A stretch of 64,000 nt of DNA from Leptospira selangorensis (GTDB lineage Bacteria > Spirochaetota > Leptospiria > Leptospirales > Leptospiraceae), in contig NZ_RQES01000010.1 in NCBI RefSeq assembly GCF_004769405.1, positions 124,001 to 188,000 on the forward strand, written 5' to 3'. This document shows, in pieces, positions 54,865 through 64,000 of this stretch. The notes under the pieces were generated by a model that was not told the DNA's origin, searched no databases, and worked only from the letters and a program-made list of their open reading frames with translations. Both the position numbers and the translations under genes were made by a program. Each line of letters opens with the position of its first letter. Within the stretch, counting starts at the first letter, position 1.

Positions 54865-56826
54865 GTGTCGGAACTAAGTTGTCCTAATTGCGGAGCCCCG
54901 GTTCCCATCATTAATAAGGCTTCCGTGTATGCGGTTTGCTCCAGTTGTAAAACTCTATCCCTCAAAAAAGATGTGAATCTGGAAAAAATCGGCACAGCGG
55001 GAGAACTCGCAGACGATCATTCTATCATCCAACTCGGGACCCAAGGAAATTATAAAGGCACTCCATTCAGAGTCCTTGGAAGGATCCAACTTAAATTCGA
55101 ATTAGGCTTCTGGAATGAATGGCATCTTATGGAAGGAGACGGAAGTTCTGCCTGGCTGGGAGAAGCTCAAGGTTCATATTATTATACAAAACTAAATGTC
55201 GGAATTCCAACAGAGAAAATACCGACCTTAGAAGGCGACGAGGATCCGATCGTGATCGCCTCGGGCAGAAGAGAAAGGATCACTCCGGGAGACAGTTTTT
55301 ATTTAGGAGAAAACTGGACCCTAAAAGAGATCATGAAAGCTACTTGTATAGGTGGAGAAGGTGAACTCCCCATCGGATTCCAAACCGGATACGAAGCGAT
55401 CTTATTAGATCTTGCAAGCGAAGATGGAATGTTCGGAACCTTGGACTATTCGGAATCTCCCGCATTATTATTCTCCGGAAGTTTTGCTCCATTAGAAGAA
55501 CTACATTTAACCGGAATCAGGCAAGAAGAAGTAGCATACAACCAAACTCAGATCCCTGCAAAGTCGATTGAATGTAAAGGTTGTGGAGCTTCTATCAATC
55601 AATTCAGTCCCGATTTTTCTAAATCTTTGGCCTGCGAATATTGTGGCTCCGTAATGGATACCGAAAGTGATGATCTAAAAATTATCGCGAAATTCGATCA
55701 GGTTTCCAGGGATAATGTACTTCTTCCTTTAGGAACTCCTATCAAGTTGCCTAATTTTCCCGAATCAAAAGTTATCGGAGTATTAAGAAAATCTACTGAA
55801 GTAGACGATGAGACTTATACCTGGACGGATTACCTTCTCCGATACAAAGGTGGATACGCTTGGCTGAATGAGAATGGGGACAACTGGACCTATTTCGAGC
55901 CTCTTCCCGGAGTTCCAAAATGGGCGCCAGGACTAAAACGTGTTTTTCAAAAAAGATCTTATAAGTGGTTCGCTAATTCTGATTCCAATACTGATTTCGC
56001 ATTAGGCGAATTCTACTGGAAAGTTTCAGCAGGGGAGAAGGCACAGATCGAGGATTTTATTTCCCCTCCTTATATGATCTCTTCCGAAAGAACCGATAAG
56101 GAACTTTTCTGGTCCAAAGGAGAATTCATTCCTTTTGATACGATGAAGTCTGCAGTTCCTTTGGACACAGCTTCTAAATTAAGAAAACCTGAAATAGTCG
56201 GAGTATGCGAACCGAACCCATTCAAGAACAGATTAAAACGAAATCTATGGGTGGCAGCAGCTCTCACTGCGGTATTTTTGGTATTCCAAATATACGGATG
56301 TATCAAGGCGAAAAACCAGGTAGTCTATCAGGGAAAATTCAAATACGTCCAAACCTCTGTGCCGAATACGGATATTGGCAGCGCTAATTTTAGAGATAAT
56401 TCTTTCGTAACGGACGTATTCGAACTAAAAGGAGAAACAACTGAGAATGTGGAGATCCAGATCGAAGCTCCTAACTTGGACAATAAGTATCTATTTTTCT
56501 CGGCCGTTCTAATCAACGAAGACACGGATACAGCTTACGATACTTCTATAGAGACTAGCTATTATCATGGAGTGGATGATGGAGAATCTTGGTCGGAAGG
56601 TTCTAAATCGGATTCTAAATCTTTGGCAGAGATCCCTCCTGGAAGATATTATCTTAGATTAGAAAGCCAATCAGATTTTCCGGTCGGATGGGGCTCAGAA
56701 TACAGCGTAAAGATAGTAAGAGATGTGATGAGCCCTGCTCCATTTTTCTTATTTTCTATCTTTCTATGGCTTCCTTTGATTTACACTTTTTTCAGAAGTT
56801 ATTCTTTCGAATCCAAAAGAGTTTAA
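54865..56826 (+). CDS. DUF4178-domain membrane protein with zinc ribbons
   Basis: The 653-residue product begins at GTG 54865 (MSELSCPNCGAPVP) with a weak ribosome site. It has two CxxC zinc ribbons, one at residues 5-30 (SCPNCGA...CSSCK) and one at about 235-262 (CKGCGA...CEYCGS), each followed by a DUF4178-type beta domain (GTPFRVLGRIQLKFELGFWNEWHLM, and SKVIGVLRKSTEVDDETYTWTDYLLRY). Two membrane helices lie at about residues 452-472 and near 620-640. DUF4178 proteins are commonly linked to spermidine-synthase-like genes, as here. The molecular role is unknown. Confidence 0.85.
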   Translation: MSELSCPNCGAPVPIINKASVYAVCSSCKTLSLKKDVNLEKIGTAGELADDHSIIQLGTQGNYKGTPFRVLGRIQLKFELGFWNEWHLMEGDGSSAWLGEAQGSYYYTKLNVGIPTEKIPTLEGDEDPIVIASGRRERITPGDSFYLGENWTLKEIMKATCIGGEGELPIGFQTGYEAILLDLASEDGMFGTLDYSESPALLFSGSFAPLEELHLTGIRQEEVAYNQTQIPAKSIECKGCGASINQFSPDFSKSLACEYCGSVMDTESDDLKIIAKFDQVSRDNVLLPLGTPIKLPNFPESKVIGVLRKSTEVDDETYTWTDYLLRYKGGYAWLNENGDNWTYFEPLPGVPKWAPGLKRVFQKRSYKWFANSDSNTDFALGEFYWKVSAGEKAQIEDFISPPYMISSERTDKELFWSKGEFIPFDTMKSAVPLDTASKLRKPEIVGVCEPNPFKNRLKRNLWVAAALTAVFLVFQIYGCIKAKNQVVYQGKFKYVQTSVPNTDIGSANFRDNSFVTDVFELKGETTENVEIQIEAPNLDNKYLFFSAVLINEDTDTAYDTSIETSYYHGVDDGESWSEGSKSDSKSLAEIPPGRYYLRLESQSDFPVGWGSEYSVKIVRDVMSPAPFFLFSIFLWLPLIYTFFRSYSFESKRV

Positions 56827-56835
56827 GGATTTATT

Positions 56836-57036
56836 ATGTGGAATTTTTTAAAAGGTCTTGTTTATCCATTTTTCGCAGCATCATTAGGCCTCGGATTTTT
56901 TTCGGAATATACAAAAGGTGGAGCCAGCACTGATTTCGAAGAAGTAAACCAGGTCCCTAAAACCGTAAGACAAAACCCTGGGATCTATCGTTCTCATTAC
57001 GCTTGGTTCACCAGAAATTTCCCAGGGGGAAAATAA
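56836..57036 (+). CDS. Small hypothetical protein between DUF4178 and aminopropyltransferase genes
   Basis: The 66-residue protein has a hydrophobic N-terminal segment (residues 3-23) and a polar, Tyr/Asn-containing tail. Its ATG has AGGATT upstream, and it sits exactly between two conserved neighbours on the same strand. The last codons (AGG GGG AAA) also provide the ribosome-binding site of the next gene. Because of its conserved-looking position it is called as real, but no family is known. Confidence 0.6.
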   Translation: MWNFLKGLVYPFFAASLGLGFFSEYTKGGASTDFEEVNQVPKTVRQNPGIYRSHYAWFTRNFPGGK

Positions 57037-57037
57037 A

Positions 57038-58537
57038 CTGCAGAGAGCCTTATTAATCTCCGTCTTAATACTTTCTTCCTGCGGTTTAGTATACGAGCTA
57101 TTAGCAGGCACCGTAGCGAGTTATTTACTCGGAGAAACGGTCACTCAGTTTTCCTTAGTCATCGGAGTTTATCTATTCTCCATGGGAATCGGAAGTTGGC
57201 TTTCCCGCTACCTGATAGAGGATCTAATCCCTAAATTTTTAGATGTAGAGCTCGCGTTAGGATTATTAGGCGGATTCAGCGCGGCGATACTATTCTTAAG
57301 TTTTGGACAGACCAGGATTTTCCAAATTCCACTATTTACCATTGTGGTCGCAGTTGGAACATTGGTGGGAATGGAGATACCTCTGCTTCTCCGTATCCTA
57401 AAAAACAAATTAGGATTTCGTGATATGGTCTCCAAGGTGCTTAGCTTGGATTATGCCGGAGCACTTTTGGCTTCCTTGGCATTTCCGATCTTCTTCGCAC
57501 CTAAATTAGGAATGGTGAGGACTTCCTTCTTTTTTGGATTACTGAATGCCGGAACAGCGTTATGGGGGACATTCGTCCTTCCATTATCCAAAAAACATAA
57601 AAACCTATTAAGAGCCAAGTCGGCCCTGGTATTGACCTTACTTGGATTAGGCTTCGCATTTTCAGAGATGATCACTTATTACAGTGAAGAAAATCTTTTT
57701 TCGGACGAGATCATCTACTCTAAACAAACCAATTTCCAAAAGATCATAGTTACCAGATATAAAAGTGAACTTAGACTCTTTTTGAACGGACATTTACAAT
57801 TCAGTTCCAGAGATGAATATAGATACCACGAAACATTGGCGCATCCGGCCCTTCTATCTCACCCGAACCCAAAAAGAGTATTGGTATTAGGAGGAGGAGA
57901 CGGTTTAGCAGTCAGAGAGATACTAAAGTATCCAAGTGTAGAATCGATCACCTTGGTGGACTTGGATCCTGAGATGACACGTATTTTTTCGGAACAACCG
58001 GTTCTTACGGAGATCAACGGATCTAGTTTAAAAAACCCTAAAGTAAAAGTACAGAACGCGGACGCTTTTTTATGGTTAGAAGAATCTAGTTCGGTATTCG
58101 ACGTGGTGTTAATAGACTTCCCGGATCCGAGTAACTTCTCTATCGGAAAATTATATAGTACAGCATTTTACAGAAGTTTAAAAAGAAGACTCAACGAATT
58201 CTCAGTCGTAGAGATACAGTCCACTTCTCCTTTATTCGCAAGAATGTCTTTCTGGTGTGTAGAAGCCACCCTCAAGGAATCCGGGTTTAATACTAGAGCA
58301 TTGCATGTATATGTTCCTTCTTTCGGAGAATGGGGATTTATTTTAGGATCTGTGGGCAAACTGGGAGGATACAGAAAAGATCTACCCGCTGGATTAAAAT
58401 TCCTGAATGAAACAGAACTTAAATCTATTTCTGAATTTCCTCAAGATATGTCCAGGGTGCCGACTGAACCGAATCGATTGGATAACCAAAGTCTTGTACG
58501 TTATTACGACCAAGAATGGAATCGTATCTTAGATTAG
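57038..58537 (+). CDS. speE: Membrane-bound polyamine aminopropyltransferase (probable CTG start)
   Basis: The 499-residue product joins an N-terminal set of membrane helices (about residues 1-215) to a C-terminal spermidine-synthase-type Rossmann domain. That domain has [15 protein letters not shown] near residue 286, the acidic VDLDPEM loop, and IDFPDPSN near residue 352. The conventional ATG at 57182 would remove the first and most of the second helix ([17 protein letters not shown]). The CTG at 57038 has AGGGGGA 7 bases upstream and is the only initiator that restores the full N terminus. No speD gene is near, so the aminopropyl donor must come from elsewhere. Confidence 0.85.
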   Translation: MQRALLISVLILSSCGLVYELLAGTVASYLLGETVTQFSLVIGVYLFSMGIGSWLSRYLIEDLIPKFLDVELALGLLGGFSAAILFLSFGQTRIFQIPLFTIVVAVGTLVGMEIPLLLRILKNKLGFRDMVSKVLSLDYAGALLASLAFPIFFAPKLGMVRTSFFFGLLNAGTALWGTFVLPLSKKHKNLLRAKSALVLTLLGLGFAFSEMITYYSEENLFSDEIIYSKQTNFQKIIVTRYKSELRLFLNGHLQFSSRDEYRYHETLAHPALLSHPNPKRVLVLGGGDGLAVREILKYPSVESITLVDLDPEMTRIFSEQPVLTEINGSSLKNPKVKVQNADAFLWLEESSSVFDVVLIDFPDPSNFSIGKLYSTAFYRSLKRRLNEFSVVEIQSTSPLFARMSFWCVEATLKESGFNTRALHVYVPSFGEWGFILGSVGKLGGYRKDLPAGLKFLNETELKSISEFPQDMSRVPTEPNRLDNQSLVRYYDQEWNRILD

Positions 58538-58686
58538 AAAGATTCCGAACTTTTACCTTTTCTTAGGTTCCCAAAATTTCAAACGCCTACCAATTTTTCG
58601 AAACTAGGATTCTTTCTTAAAAAATGGAAAGGACTTCCCTAAACTTATAAAGACTTAAAAATATAGGAAAAAGAGGACTTTCTTAG

Positions 58687-59064
58687 ATGAACCGTAAACT
58701 TAAAAATATCTCATTCGTTTTATTATTCTTACTATGTGTTTCAACTTCCTATGCTCAATCCGGAACCACGGAAACCACGTTACACGATTTCATGGAAGAT
58801 TATACTAAACCTGCTTCCAAAAAAGCTAAAAAGGGAGATAAGGTCGCTCTCGAAAGGATCTTAAAAGAAGTCCCGAACTGGGCTTTGGATGAACAAAAAA
58901 CAAAATGGAAAGAGATCACCGACAAGGCTCTTGCATCAGGAGATCTGGAATCATCCTGTAAAAACTGTCATAAAGAATACAAAAAAGAATATAAGAAGAG
59001 CTATAGAAAACGCCCGATCCAAGTTTCCAACGAGCTAATCAGCTTTTTGAAAAACTCGAAGTAA
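58687..59064 (+). CDS. Exported single-CxxCH protein, possible class II cytochrome c
   Basis: The 125-residue product has a signal peptide ending TSYAQ near residue 24. The mature helical protein has one haem-binding-like CKNCH motif at about residue 98 towards the C terminus, as in cytochrome c prime-like four-helix proteins. The rest is Lys-rich (HKEYKKEYKKSYRKR). If haem is attached, the protein would be a periplasmic electron or gas-binding protein; the helices after the motif are short, so this is unproven. Its 3' end overlaps the convergent phosphatase gene by 26 bases. Confidence 0.72.
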   Translation: MNRKLKNISFVLLFLLCVSTSYAQSGTTETTLHDFMEDYTKPASKKAKKGDKVALERILKEVPNWALDEQKTKWKEITDKALASGDLESSCKNCHKEYKKEYKKSYRKRPIQVSNELISFLKNSK

Positions 59065-61066
59065 TTTCCTTAATTCCACTCTCATCGGGGATCGGTAAAT
59101 AATCTAGGACGAGAAAAGTTAGGTCGTCTTCGAAATGTTTTCTGTTCCCCGTAAAATTCCTTACAGTAGCAAACAGATCCTCGCCAAGTTTCTCTCCAGG
59201 CGATTGCATATGATCACTTAACAATTTATAAAATCTCTGGAATCCGAAAATTTCCCCACTTTTACTTCGGGCTTCTGTGATCCCGTCGGTATATACGATC
59301 AAACGATCTCCGGGTTTCATCTGGAATTCGACAACGGAGTTTTTCAGATTCGGATCCATTCCCATGATCCAACCTGGTAAAAATATCTCCTTAGTCTCAC
59401 CGGATTCTTTGTCAATAGCAACGATCGGAGGATGTCCTGCATTTGAGTAAGTCACTTTCCCATTCGCAGGGTCGACTATAAGATAAGCTGCGGTGATAAA
59501 ATGTTTTCCATACTTACCGCTTAAAGATCTATTAATACTTCTTAAAACTTCTGCAGGATCTTCATTCTTTCTAGATTCAATCGAGAATGCCAACTTCACC
59601 ATGGAAGAAATGATCGCTGCAGGAACACCATGGCCTGAAACATCGGATAAAAATATACCTAACTTACCGGATTCCAAATATTGGAAATCGTAGAAGTCAC
59701 CTCCCACAGAACTGGCAAACTCTCCTCTTACGGAAAGTTTTAGATTTTTTACTTCAGGCAAACGATCCGGAAGAATAGATTCTTGTAGCTCTCTCGCGAT
59801 CTTAAGCTCTTGCTCGATCTCGGTTAACTTCAATTGGCTTTCGTAATTTTCTAATCGAGCCTGCAAAGAATCTTTCTCTAATGTTTTGATCCTATCCGCC
59901 AAAGCAAAAGAAAGTAAAGTCATCTCAACCAAAGAACCGAATTGAGCAGACCAATGAGTAAGCTCGGTATCCTGAATAATGGACAGATTCCTAAGAGCAG
60001 TGATCAAAACGAAAAGGATCAGAACAGACCATGCCAATAGAAAATAACGTGCAGGACGATATCCCCTTCTCAAACGGATCGCAGCCGAATAGATCACCAA
60101 AACTGCAGCCAGGAAAGGATACCAGGAAACCGCCCAGATCATCGGCCCATAAATGCTGGAGAATAAAGAGGCAATAAATCCTAAAATCGCAAACGCCGAC
60201 AATATTAAGAACGCATAATTCTTCCAACCGGTCTCTCTTTCCATATGTAAGAAGGAACGAGTAAATAAAAGTGAAAATGCAACGGATAAGAAAGCAAATC
60301 CTGTCAGATAATCATTCCAAGAAGTAGCTGGAGCAGGGATCAGATACTGTGCACCGACTCCAGTGACTGACATCTGCCAAAGTCCATAAAACAATAAATA
60401 TAGAACGTAGAAGAAATAACTGGAATCCTTAACTACAAACGCAAGAAATCCGTTATATACCAACATGATCCCAATCGCTCCGAAGAAAATCCCCAAGAAT
60501 AGGTTCTCCATTTGGATATGAGCTGCGAATTCTTTAGGAGCCCAGGCTTGAAAATTCAAAACTAGAGATCTTCTTGTAGAAGCGTGAATTAAAAATTCTT
60601 CCTGTTTGTTTGGAGGAGTTTCTATTAAGAATGCGGGTTGGATGTACGACATCCTCATATCCCTAGAAAGTTCAGACCATGCCCATCCCCCCGGCCCCCA
60701 TACTCTTTTAAAAACGGTAAGGTTTTCCATTCCCGGGTTATTCAAAACTAAATACCAGGAGATCGTTCCTTCTTTAGGAGGAGCTTGTATCTTGAACTTT
60801 ATTAAAAACTGATCATCAGTGAAACTGTAAGATAGACTGTCTTTATCCATTCTGGTCCAGTCACCAATTTCCAAGTCAGTAGGAGTTTTCACTTCTCCAG
60901 GACGGATCTTTCGGATAAATGTAAATTTATTTATGGGAGTTCCGGACATAGAACCGGAGATCGGAAAAACAGGAACATCTTCCTGAGAGTATAGAGAACC
61001 TATACCTAGGATGAGGATCAGCAGAATGAAGCTGATATTCCGAATTTTTCGGAAAATATTCACCAA
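59039..61066 (-). CDS. 7TM-DISM sensor with SpoIIE-type serine/threonine phosphatase
   Basis: The 675-residue membrane sensor has a signal-like N terminus (ILGIGSLYSQE) and a periplasmic beta-sandwich domain (about residues 45-185, 7TMR-DISMED2-like). Seven membrane helices follow (about residues 190-385), then a coiled-coil linker and a PP2C-like SpoIIE domain from about residue 430. That domain contains VGGDFYDFQYLESGKLGIFLSDVSGHGVPAA, VTYSNAGHPPIVAI and GDRLIVYTDGITEARS, with the metal-binding Asp residues. It would dephosphorylate an anti-sigma antagonist in response to an extracellular ligand. No such partner is in the window. Confidence 0.9.
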   Translation of the reverse strand: MVNIFRKIRNISFILLILILGIGSLYSQEDVPVFPISGSMSGTPINKFTFIRKIRPGEVKTPTDLEIGDWTRMDKDSLSYSFTDDQFLIKFKIQAPPKEGTISWYLVLNNPGMENLTVFKRVWGPGGWAWSELSRDMRMSYIQPAFLIETPPNKQEEFLIHASTRRSLVLNFQAWAPKEFAAHIQMENLFLGIFFGAIGIMLVYNGFLAFVVKDSSYFFYVLYLLFYGLWQMSVTGVGAQYLIPAPATSWNDYLTGFAFLSVAFSLLFTRSFLHMERETGWKNYAFLILSAFAILGFIASLFSSIYGPMIWAVSWYPFLAAVLVIYSAAIRLRRGYRPARYFLLAWSVLILFVLITALRNLSIIQDTELTHWSAQFGSLVEMTLLSFALADRIKTLEKDSLQARLENYESQLKLTEIEQELKIARELQESILPDRLPEVKNLKLSVRGEFASSVGGDFYDFQYLESGKLGIFLSDVSGHGVPAAIISSMVKLAFSIESRKNEDPAEVLRSINRSLSGKYGKHFITAAYLIVDPANGKVTYSNAGHPPIVAIDKESGETKEIFLPGWIMGMDPNLKNSVVEFQMKPGDRLIVYTDGITEARSKSGEIFGFQRFYKLLSDHMQSPGEKLGEDLFATVRNFTGNRKHFEDDLTFLVLDYLPIPDESGIKEITSSFSKS

Positions 61067-61074
61067 AAATCTCC

Positions 61075-61554
61075 CTAACCGGGAAGACTTTTTGCCCCGG
61101 CCAATTTACAAATATAATGAAACTGTTCTTCGTTAACCGGTTGGATCGATAGTCTACCACCCGGCTGCAAAAGGATCATTCCTTTTAGTTGCCCGTGGGA
61201 TCTTAATTCTTCTAGCGAAATTGGGCGAGAAAATTTTTCCTTAAATTTCACATCCACCATGAACCAGGTCGGTTTTTGTGGATCACTTTTTGGATCATAA
61301 TACTTATGTTTCTTATCAAAAGCGAAATGATCCGGATAACCTTCTTTGACTACTTCCGCAAGTCCTGCCACATGAGGGGGTTTACAACTGCTATGGTAGA
61401 ATAGGATGAGATCCTTTTTTTTGATCTCATCCCTTAGGTAATTTCTTGCTCCGTAACCTCTGACTCCCTCCCAGGGCGCTGTTTTGCCGGGAGAAGAGGC
61501 CAAAGTATCGATGGAAAAAACGTCAGGCTCGGTCTTAAAAAGCCAGAATTTCAT
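61075..61554 (-). CDS. EVE-domain protein
   Basis: The 159-residue protein has the EVE fold (related to PUA/YTH). It begins [16 protein letters not shown] and continues with [29 protein letters not shown] and [10 protein letters not shown]. The domain binds modified bases in DNA or RNA; a role in RNA or restriction biology is possible but not evident here. The ATG overlaps the TGA of ftsH by 4 bases, so it is translationally coupled to ftsH. The 3' end lies 8 bases from the start of the SpoIIE phosphatase gene on the same strand. Confidence 0.9.
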   Translation of the reverse strand: MKFWLFKTEPDVFSIDTLASSPGKTAPWEGVRGYGARNYLRDEIKKKDLILFYHSSCKPPHVAGLAEVVKEGYPDHFAFDKKHKYYDPKSDPQKPTWFMVDVKFKEKFSRPISLEELRSHGQLKGMILLQPGGRLSIQPVNEEQFHYICKLAGAKSLPG

Positions 61555-63527
61555 TCAATGCCGGTAGAATAAGCGGGTTTGTTAGGAATCTCTCCCGATT
61601 TTTCCTTTTTGCTAGAACGTTCAGCCTTCTTTTTAGTTTCTTCATGAGCAGGATGAACGATCGCCATCAACTCGTCATGAGAAACTGTTTCTTTTGCAAG
61701 AAGAGCTTTGGCTAGATTTTCGAACTTGGTAGAGTTCTTACGGACCAGTTCTCTTCCTTTATCTAGGCAGGTCTGAACGATCCCTCTGATCTCTTTGTCG
61801 ATCATTGCAGCAAATTCTTCGCTATAAGCCTTATTGCTCTGGCCCATATCTCTTCCTAAGAAAGGACTTTCGTGGCCGCTTCCGTAATTGATAGTGCCCA
61901 GTTTTTCGGACATTCCCCAATCACAGACCATTCTTCTCGCGATATTGGTAGCTTGTTGGATATCATTGCTGGAACCGGTAGAAGTCATTTTGAACTTAAA
62001 TTCTTCTGCGATGAACCCGCCCATACAAACTACGATCTGATCCAACCAATACGCTTTAGTATGAATATGTTTATCTTCTGTAGGAAGAGATTGAGTAAGA
62101 CCTAATGCTCTTCCTCTCGGGATAATGGTTACCTTATGAACAGGTTCCGTATAAGCCAAAAGTGTTCCTAAGATCGCGTGACCAGCCTCATGGTATGCAA
62201 TCACTTCTTTTTCCTTTTCGGAAATGAAGAAGGATCTACGCTCAGGGCCCATCATCACTTTGTCGCGTGCCTCTTCTAATTCTTCTTGGGTTACACGTTT
62301 TTTATTCTTACGTGCAGCAAGTAAAGCAGCCTCATTGATCAGGTTAGAAAGATCCGCACCTGTAAATCCAGGGGTTCCTCTTGCGATTGAATTCAAAGAG
62401 ATATCACTTGTTAAAGGAACTTTTCTAGAATGCACTTTTAGGATCTGCTCTCTTCCTACTAAGTCAGGAAGATCCACCATCACTTGACGGTCGAAACGTC
62501 CCGGTCTGAGTAACGCAGGATCTAAAACGTCAGCACGGTTCGTAGCTGCCATTACGATCACACCTTCGTTCTTCTCGAAACCATCCATCTCAACGAGCAT
62601 TTGGTTCAGGGTCTGCTCTCTTTCGTCATGACCACCGCCCCATCCGGCTCCTCTCAATCTTCCCACTGCATCGATCTCATCTATGAAGATGATACATGGA
62701 GAATTTTTCTTACCTTGTTCAAACAAGTCGCGAACACGAGAAGCTCCCACACCCACGAACATTTCTACGAAGTCGGAACCGGAGATACTGAAGAATGGTA
62801 CTCCAGCTTCTCCTGCAACCGCTCTAGCGAGTAAAGTTTTACCGGTTCCCGGAGGACCTACAAGCAAAACTCCCGTTGGGATCCTTGCACCCATTGCTTG
62901 GAATTTTTTAGGGTCTTTTAAGAATTCTATAATTTCGACCAATTCGGTTTTAGCTTCTTCACATCCTGCAACGTCCGCGAAACTTACCTTAACCTTTGGA
63001 TCCACAGTCATCTTAGCTTTAGATTTTCCGAAAGAGAAAGCCTTATTGCCGGTAGACTGAACTTGGCGCATAATAAAAAAGTAAAATACGAAAATACCGA
63101 TCACGGCGATCAGAAGGAATGAACTTAACATTCCGAATCCGTGTCCGTTCTCAGAAGGAACTACTTCCAGATCAATATTCGTTTTTCTTAAAGAAGAAAG
63201 GAATTCTTTGTCGATAGGAGCGATCCTGGTCTCGAAACGAACAGGGGCTTTTGCTGCTCCTTCTTCAAATGGTTCGTAACAACCTTTGATCATGTCTCCT
63301 TCCATGACTAACTTATCGCAGCCGGGGAAATTGGAGTCCGTGGTCTTAACCAGTTTGCCTTTCGGTTTAGAAGAAGCATCCGGTTCTACCATGTTCATAA
63401 ATTGAGAGAACGGTAATATTCTAGGTTTGCCCAGAGCAGTTTGGATCTGCGGCACGAGAAGTGCTAATCCTAGGATTACTAAGATAAAAAGTATAAGTAA
63501 TCTAAGACCTTTATTATTGTTATTCAT
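61551..63527 (-). CDS. ftsH: ATP-dependent zinc metalloprotease FtsH
   Basis: The 658-residue membrane protease has a short N-terminal helix, a periplasmic domain and a second helix (residues 1-145). The AAA domain contains Walker A GPPGTGKT, Walker B IIFIDEID and the second region of homology [21 protein letters not shown]. The M41 peptidase has HEAGH near residue 430. The pore-type [13 protein letters not shown] is present. The start at 63527 (MNNNNKGL) has GGGAG upstream and is preferred to the in-frame start at 63566. It degrades misfolded membrane proteins. The gene is followed by the EVE gene with a 4-base overlap. Confidence 0.96.
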   Translation of the reverse strand: MNNNNKGLRLLILFILVILGLALLVPQIQTALGKPRILPFSQFMNMVEPDASSKPKGKLVKTTDSNFPGCDKLVMEGDMIKGCYEPFEEGAAKAPVRFETRIAPIDKEFLSSLRKTNIDLEVVPSENGHGFGMLSSFLLIAVIGIFVFYFFIMRQVQSTGNKAFSFGKSKAKMTVDPKVKVSFADVAGCEEAKTELVEIIEFLKDPKKFQAMGARIPTGVLLVGPPGTGKTLLARAVAGEAGVPFFSISGSDFVEMFVGVGASRVRDLFEQGKKNSPCIIFIDEIDAVGRLRGAGWGGGHDEREQTLNQMLVEMDGFEKNEGVIVMAATNRADVLDPALLRPGRFDRQVMVDLPDLVGREQILKVHSRKVPLTSDISLNSIARGTPGFTGADLSNLINEAALLAARKNKKRVTQEELEEARDKVMMGPERRSFFISEKEKEVIAYHEAGHAILGTLLAYTEPVHKVTIIPRGRALGLTQSLPTEDKHIHTKAYWLDQIVVCMGGFIAEEFKFKMTSTGSSNDIQQATNIARRMVCDWGMSEKLGTINYGSGHESPFLGRDMGQSNKAYSEEFAAMIDKEIRGIVQTCLDKGRELVRKNSTKFENLAKALLAKETVSHDELMAIVHPAHEETKKKAERSSKKEKSGEIPNKPAYSTGIE

Positions 63528-63738
63528 GTGTAACTCCCAAGCTCCGCCATCTCTTCGGAGCCACATTCTTCCCGTAGTTTAGACTAAAGGAAGCAGGCAA
63601 TGGACCTGCCGGAATCGTAAACCGGATACTATTTGGAAACCGTTTCGAGTGAAAAGGTTCCCCATAATCAGAGTCCCTTTTTTTCCGGAAAAGTAAAGGA
63701 TTTTTAGATCTCGGCGGAACCGAGTTGAAAAATAGATC

Positions 63739-64000
63739 TTATAATCTGTATTTTTCGATCACGTCTTCAATATCGCCCAAACTGATGGAGCGAATTGCGG
63801 CTTCCGCGTCGTTGATAATCTGGATCAAACTTAAGTTTTCTAAAGGTTGGAAATCTTCCTTTAAAAATCCGTCCAGATTTGTGCCGTCAAATTGGTCGTT
63901 ACCGATCCCGATACGGATGCGGATAAAATTTGGAGAACGTAAGGATTGGATCACGGATTTAATCCCGGGATTTTCGTTCCCGTTAGCTCCCTTATCCACT
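63739..64000 (-). CDS. pth: Peptidyl-tRNA hydrolase, C-terminal part (5' end beyond window)
   Basis: The frame is open to the right edge of the window, so only about 87 residues are seen. The pattern GANGNENPGIKSVIQSL followed by FIRIRIGIG is the central Pth motif (GGHNGLRS...RLRIGIG in other bacteria). The residual sequence after it is also family-like (EDVIEKYRL is the C-terminal end). Pth removes peptides from prematurely released peptidyl-tRNA. The apparent GTG at 63997-63999 is an internal Val rather than the start. Confidence 0.82.
   Translation of the reverse strand, partial: VDKGANGNENPGIKSVIQSLRSPNFIRIRIGIGNDQFDGTNLDGFLKEDFQPLENLSLIQIINDAEAAIRSISLGDIEDVIEKYRL

Overview
The window is a gene-dense piece of a spirochaete chromosome, almost certainly Leptospira. 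The evidence is a spirochaete/mitochondrial-type elongation factor G, many loose-lipobox lipoproteins, paired cyclic-nucleotide-binding proteins, a 7TM/SpoIIE phosphatase, and many Leptospira-style conserved hypothetical genes. By eye the base composition is moderately AT-rich. I see no prophage, insertion sequence, CRISPR array or rRNA operon. Three tRNA genes are present: Val-GAC, Arg-CCT and Val-TAC. The species cannot be named from this window.

Layout. 0-8 kb: the tail of an unknown protein, a lipoprotein, a DedA membrane protein, an SPFH/prohibitin lipoprotein, a compact UvrD-type helicase, a fatty acid desaturase, a YciI protein, and a tandem pair of PF10118-type predicted metal-dependent hydrolases. 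8.5-11.2 kb: tRNA-Val followed by a tightly overlapping three-gene operon for an SGNH hydrolase and two probable lipoproteins. 11.4-19 kb: a HEAT-repeat protein, a PhaR-like regulator, a DsbA-like oxidoreductase, a TlpA-like thioredoxin, a UbiA-family prenyltransferase and a Trk/Ktr potassium channel subunit. 19.2-26 kb: EF-G, a degenerate LysM/M23 protein, an amidohydrolase, two cyclic-nucleotide-binding proteins, tRNA-Arg and PrmC. 27-28.8 kb: amtB-glnK behind a clear sigma-54 promoter. 29-35.3 kb (minus strand): rpsT, tRNA-Val, then glmM-glmS-sugar nucleotidyltransferase-mccB in near-contiguous order. 35.4-40 kb: a structured, repeat-like intergenic element, two hypothetical genes, a GT2 glycosyltransferase and a large membrane protein.

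The most interesting part is metal handling. At 40.1-43.2 kb a bufferin-type cysteine-rich secreted peptide (BufA-like) is encoded convergently to its predicted maturation enzymes: a DUF692/MNIO enzyme (BufB) and its DUF2063 partner (BufC). YceI and YHS-domain proteins flank them. At 50.8-53.9 kb there is a complete copper efflux module, cueR <> copZ-copA, with two CueR-type palindromes. One overlaps the copZA promoter and the other lies just upstream of cueR. Together these suggest one route for trapping periplasmic copper and one for exporting cytoplasmic copper, though no CueR box is seen at the bufferin locus.

43-64 kb: a C-terminal J-domain protein, CstA, a Nudix hydrolase, a FlgD-like/OmpA-like protein, an NRDE protein, a PilZ protein, an MFS transporter, a DUF4178 protein with a membrane-bound aminopropyltransferase, a one-CxxCH secreted protein, a 7TM-SpoIIE phosphatase, an EVE-domain protein, FtsH and the C-terminal end of peptidyl-tRNA hydrolase. 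Two genes (MFS at 49595 and aminopropyltransferase at 57038) appear to start at CTG. Conventional start calling would remove their first membrane helix.
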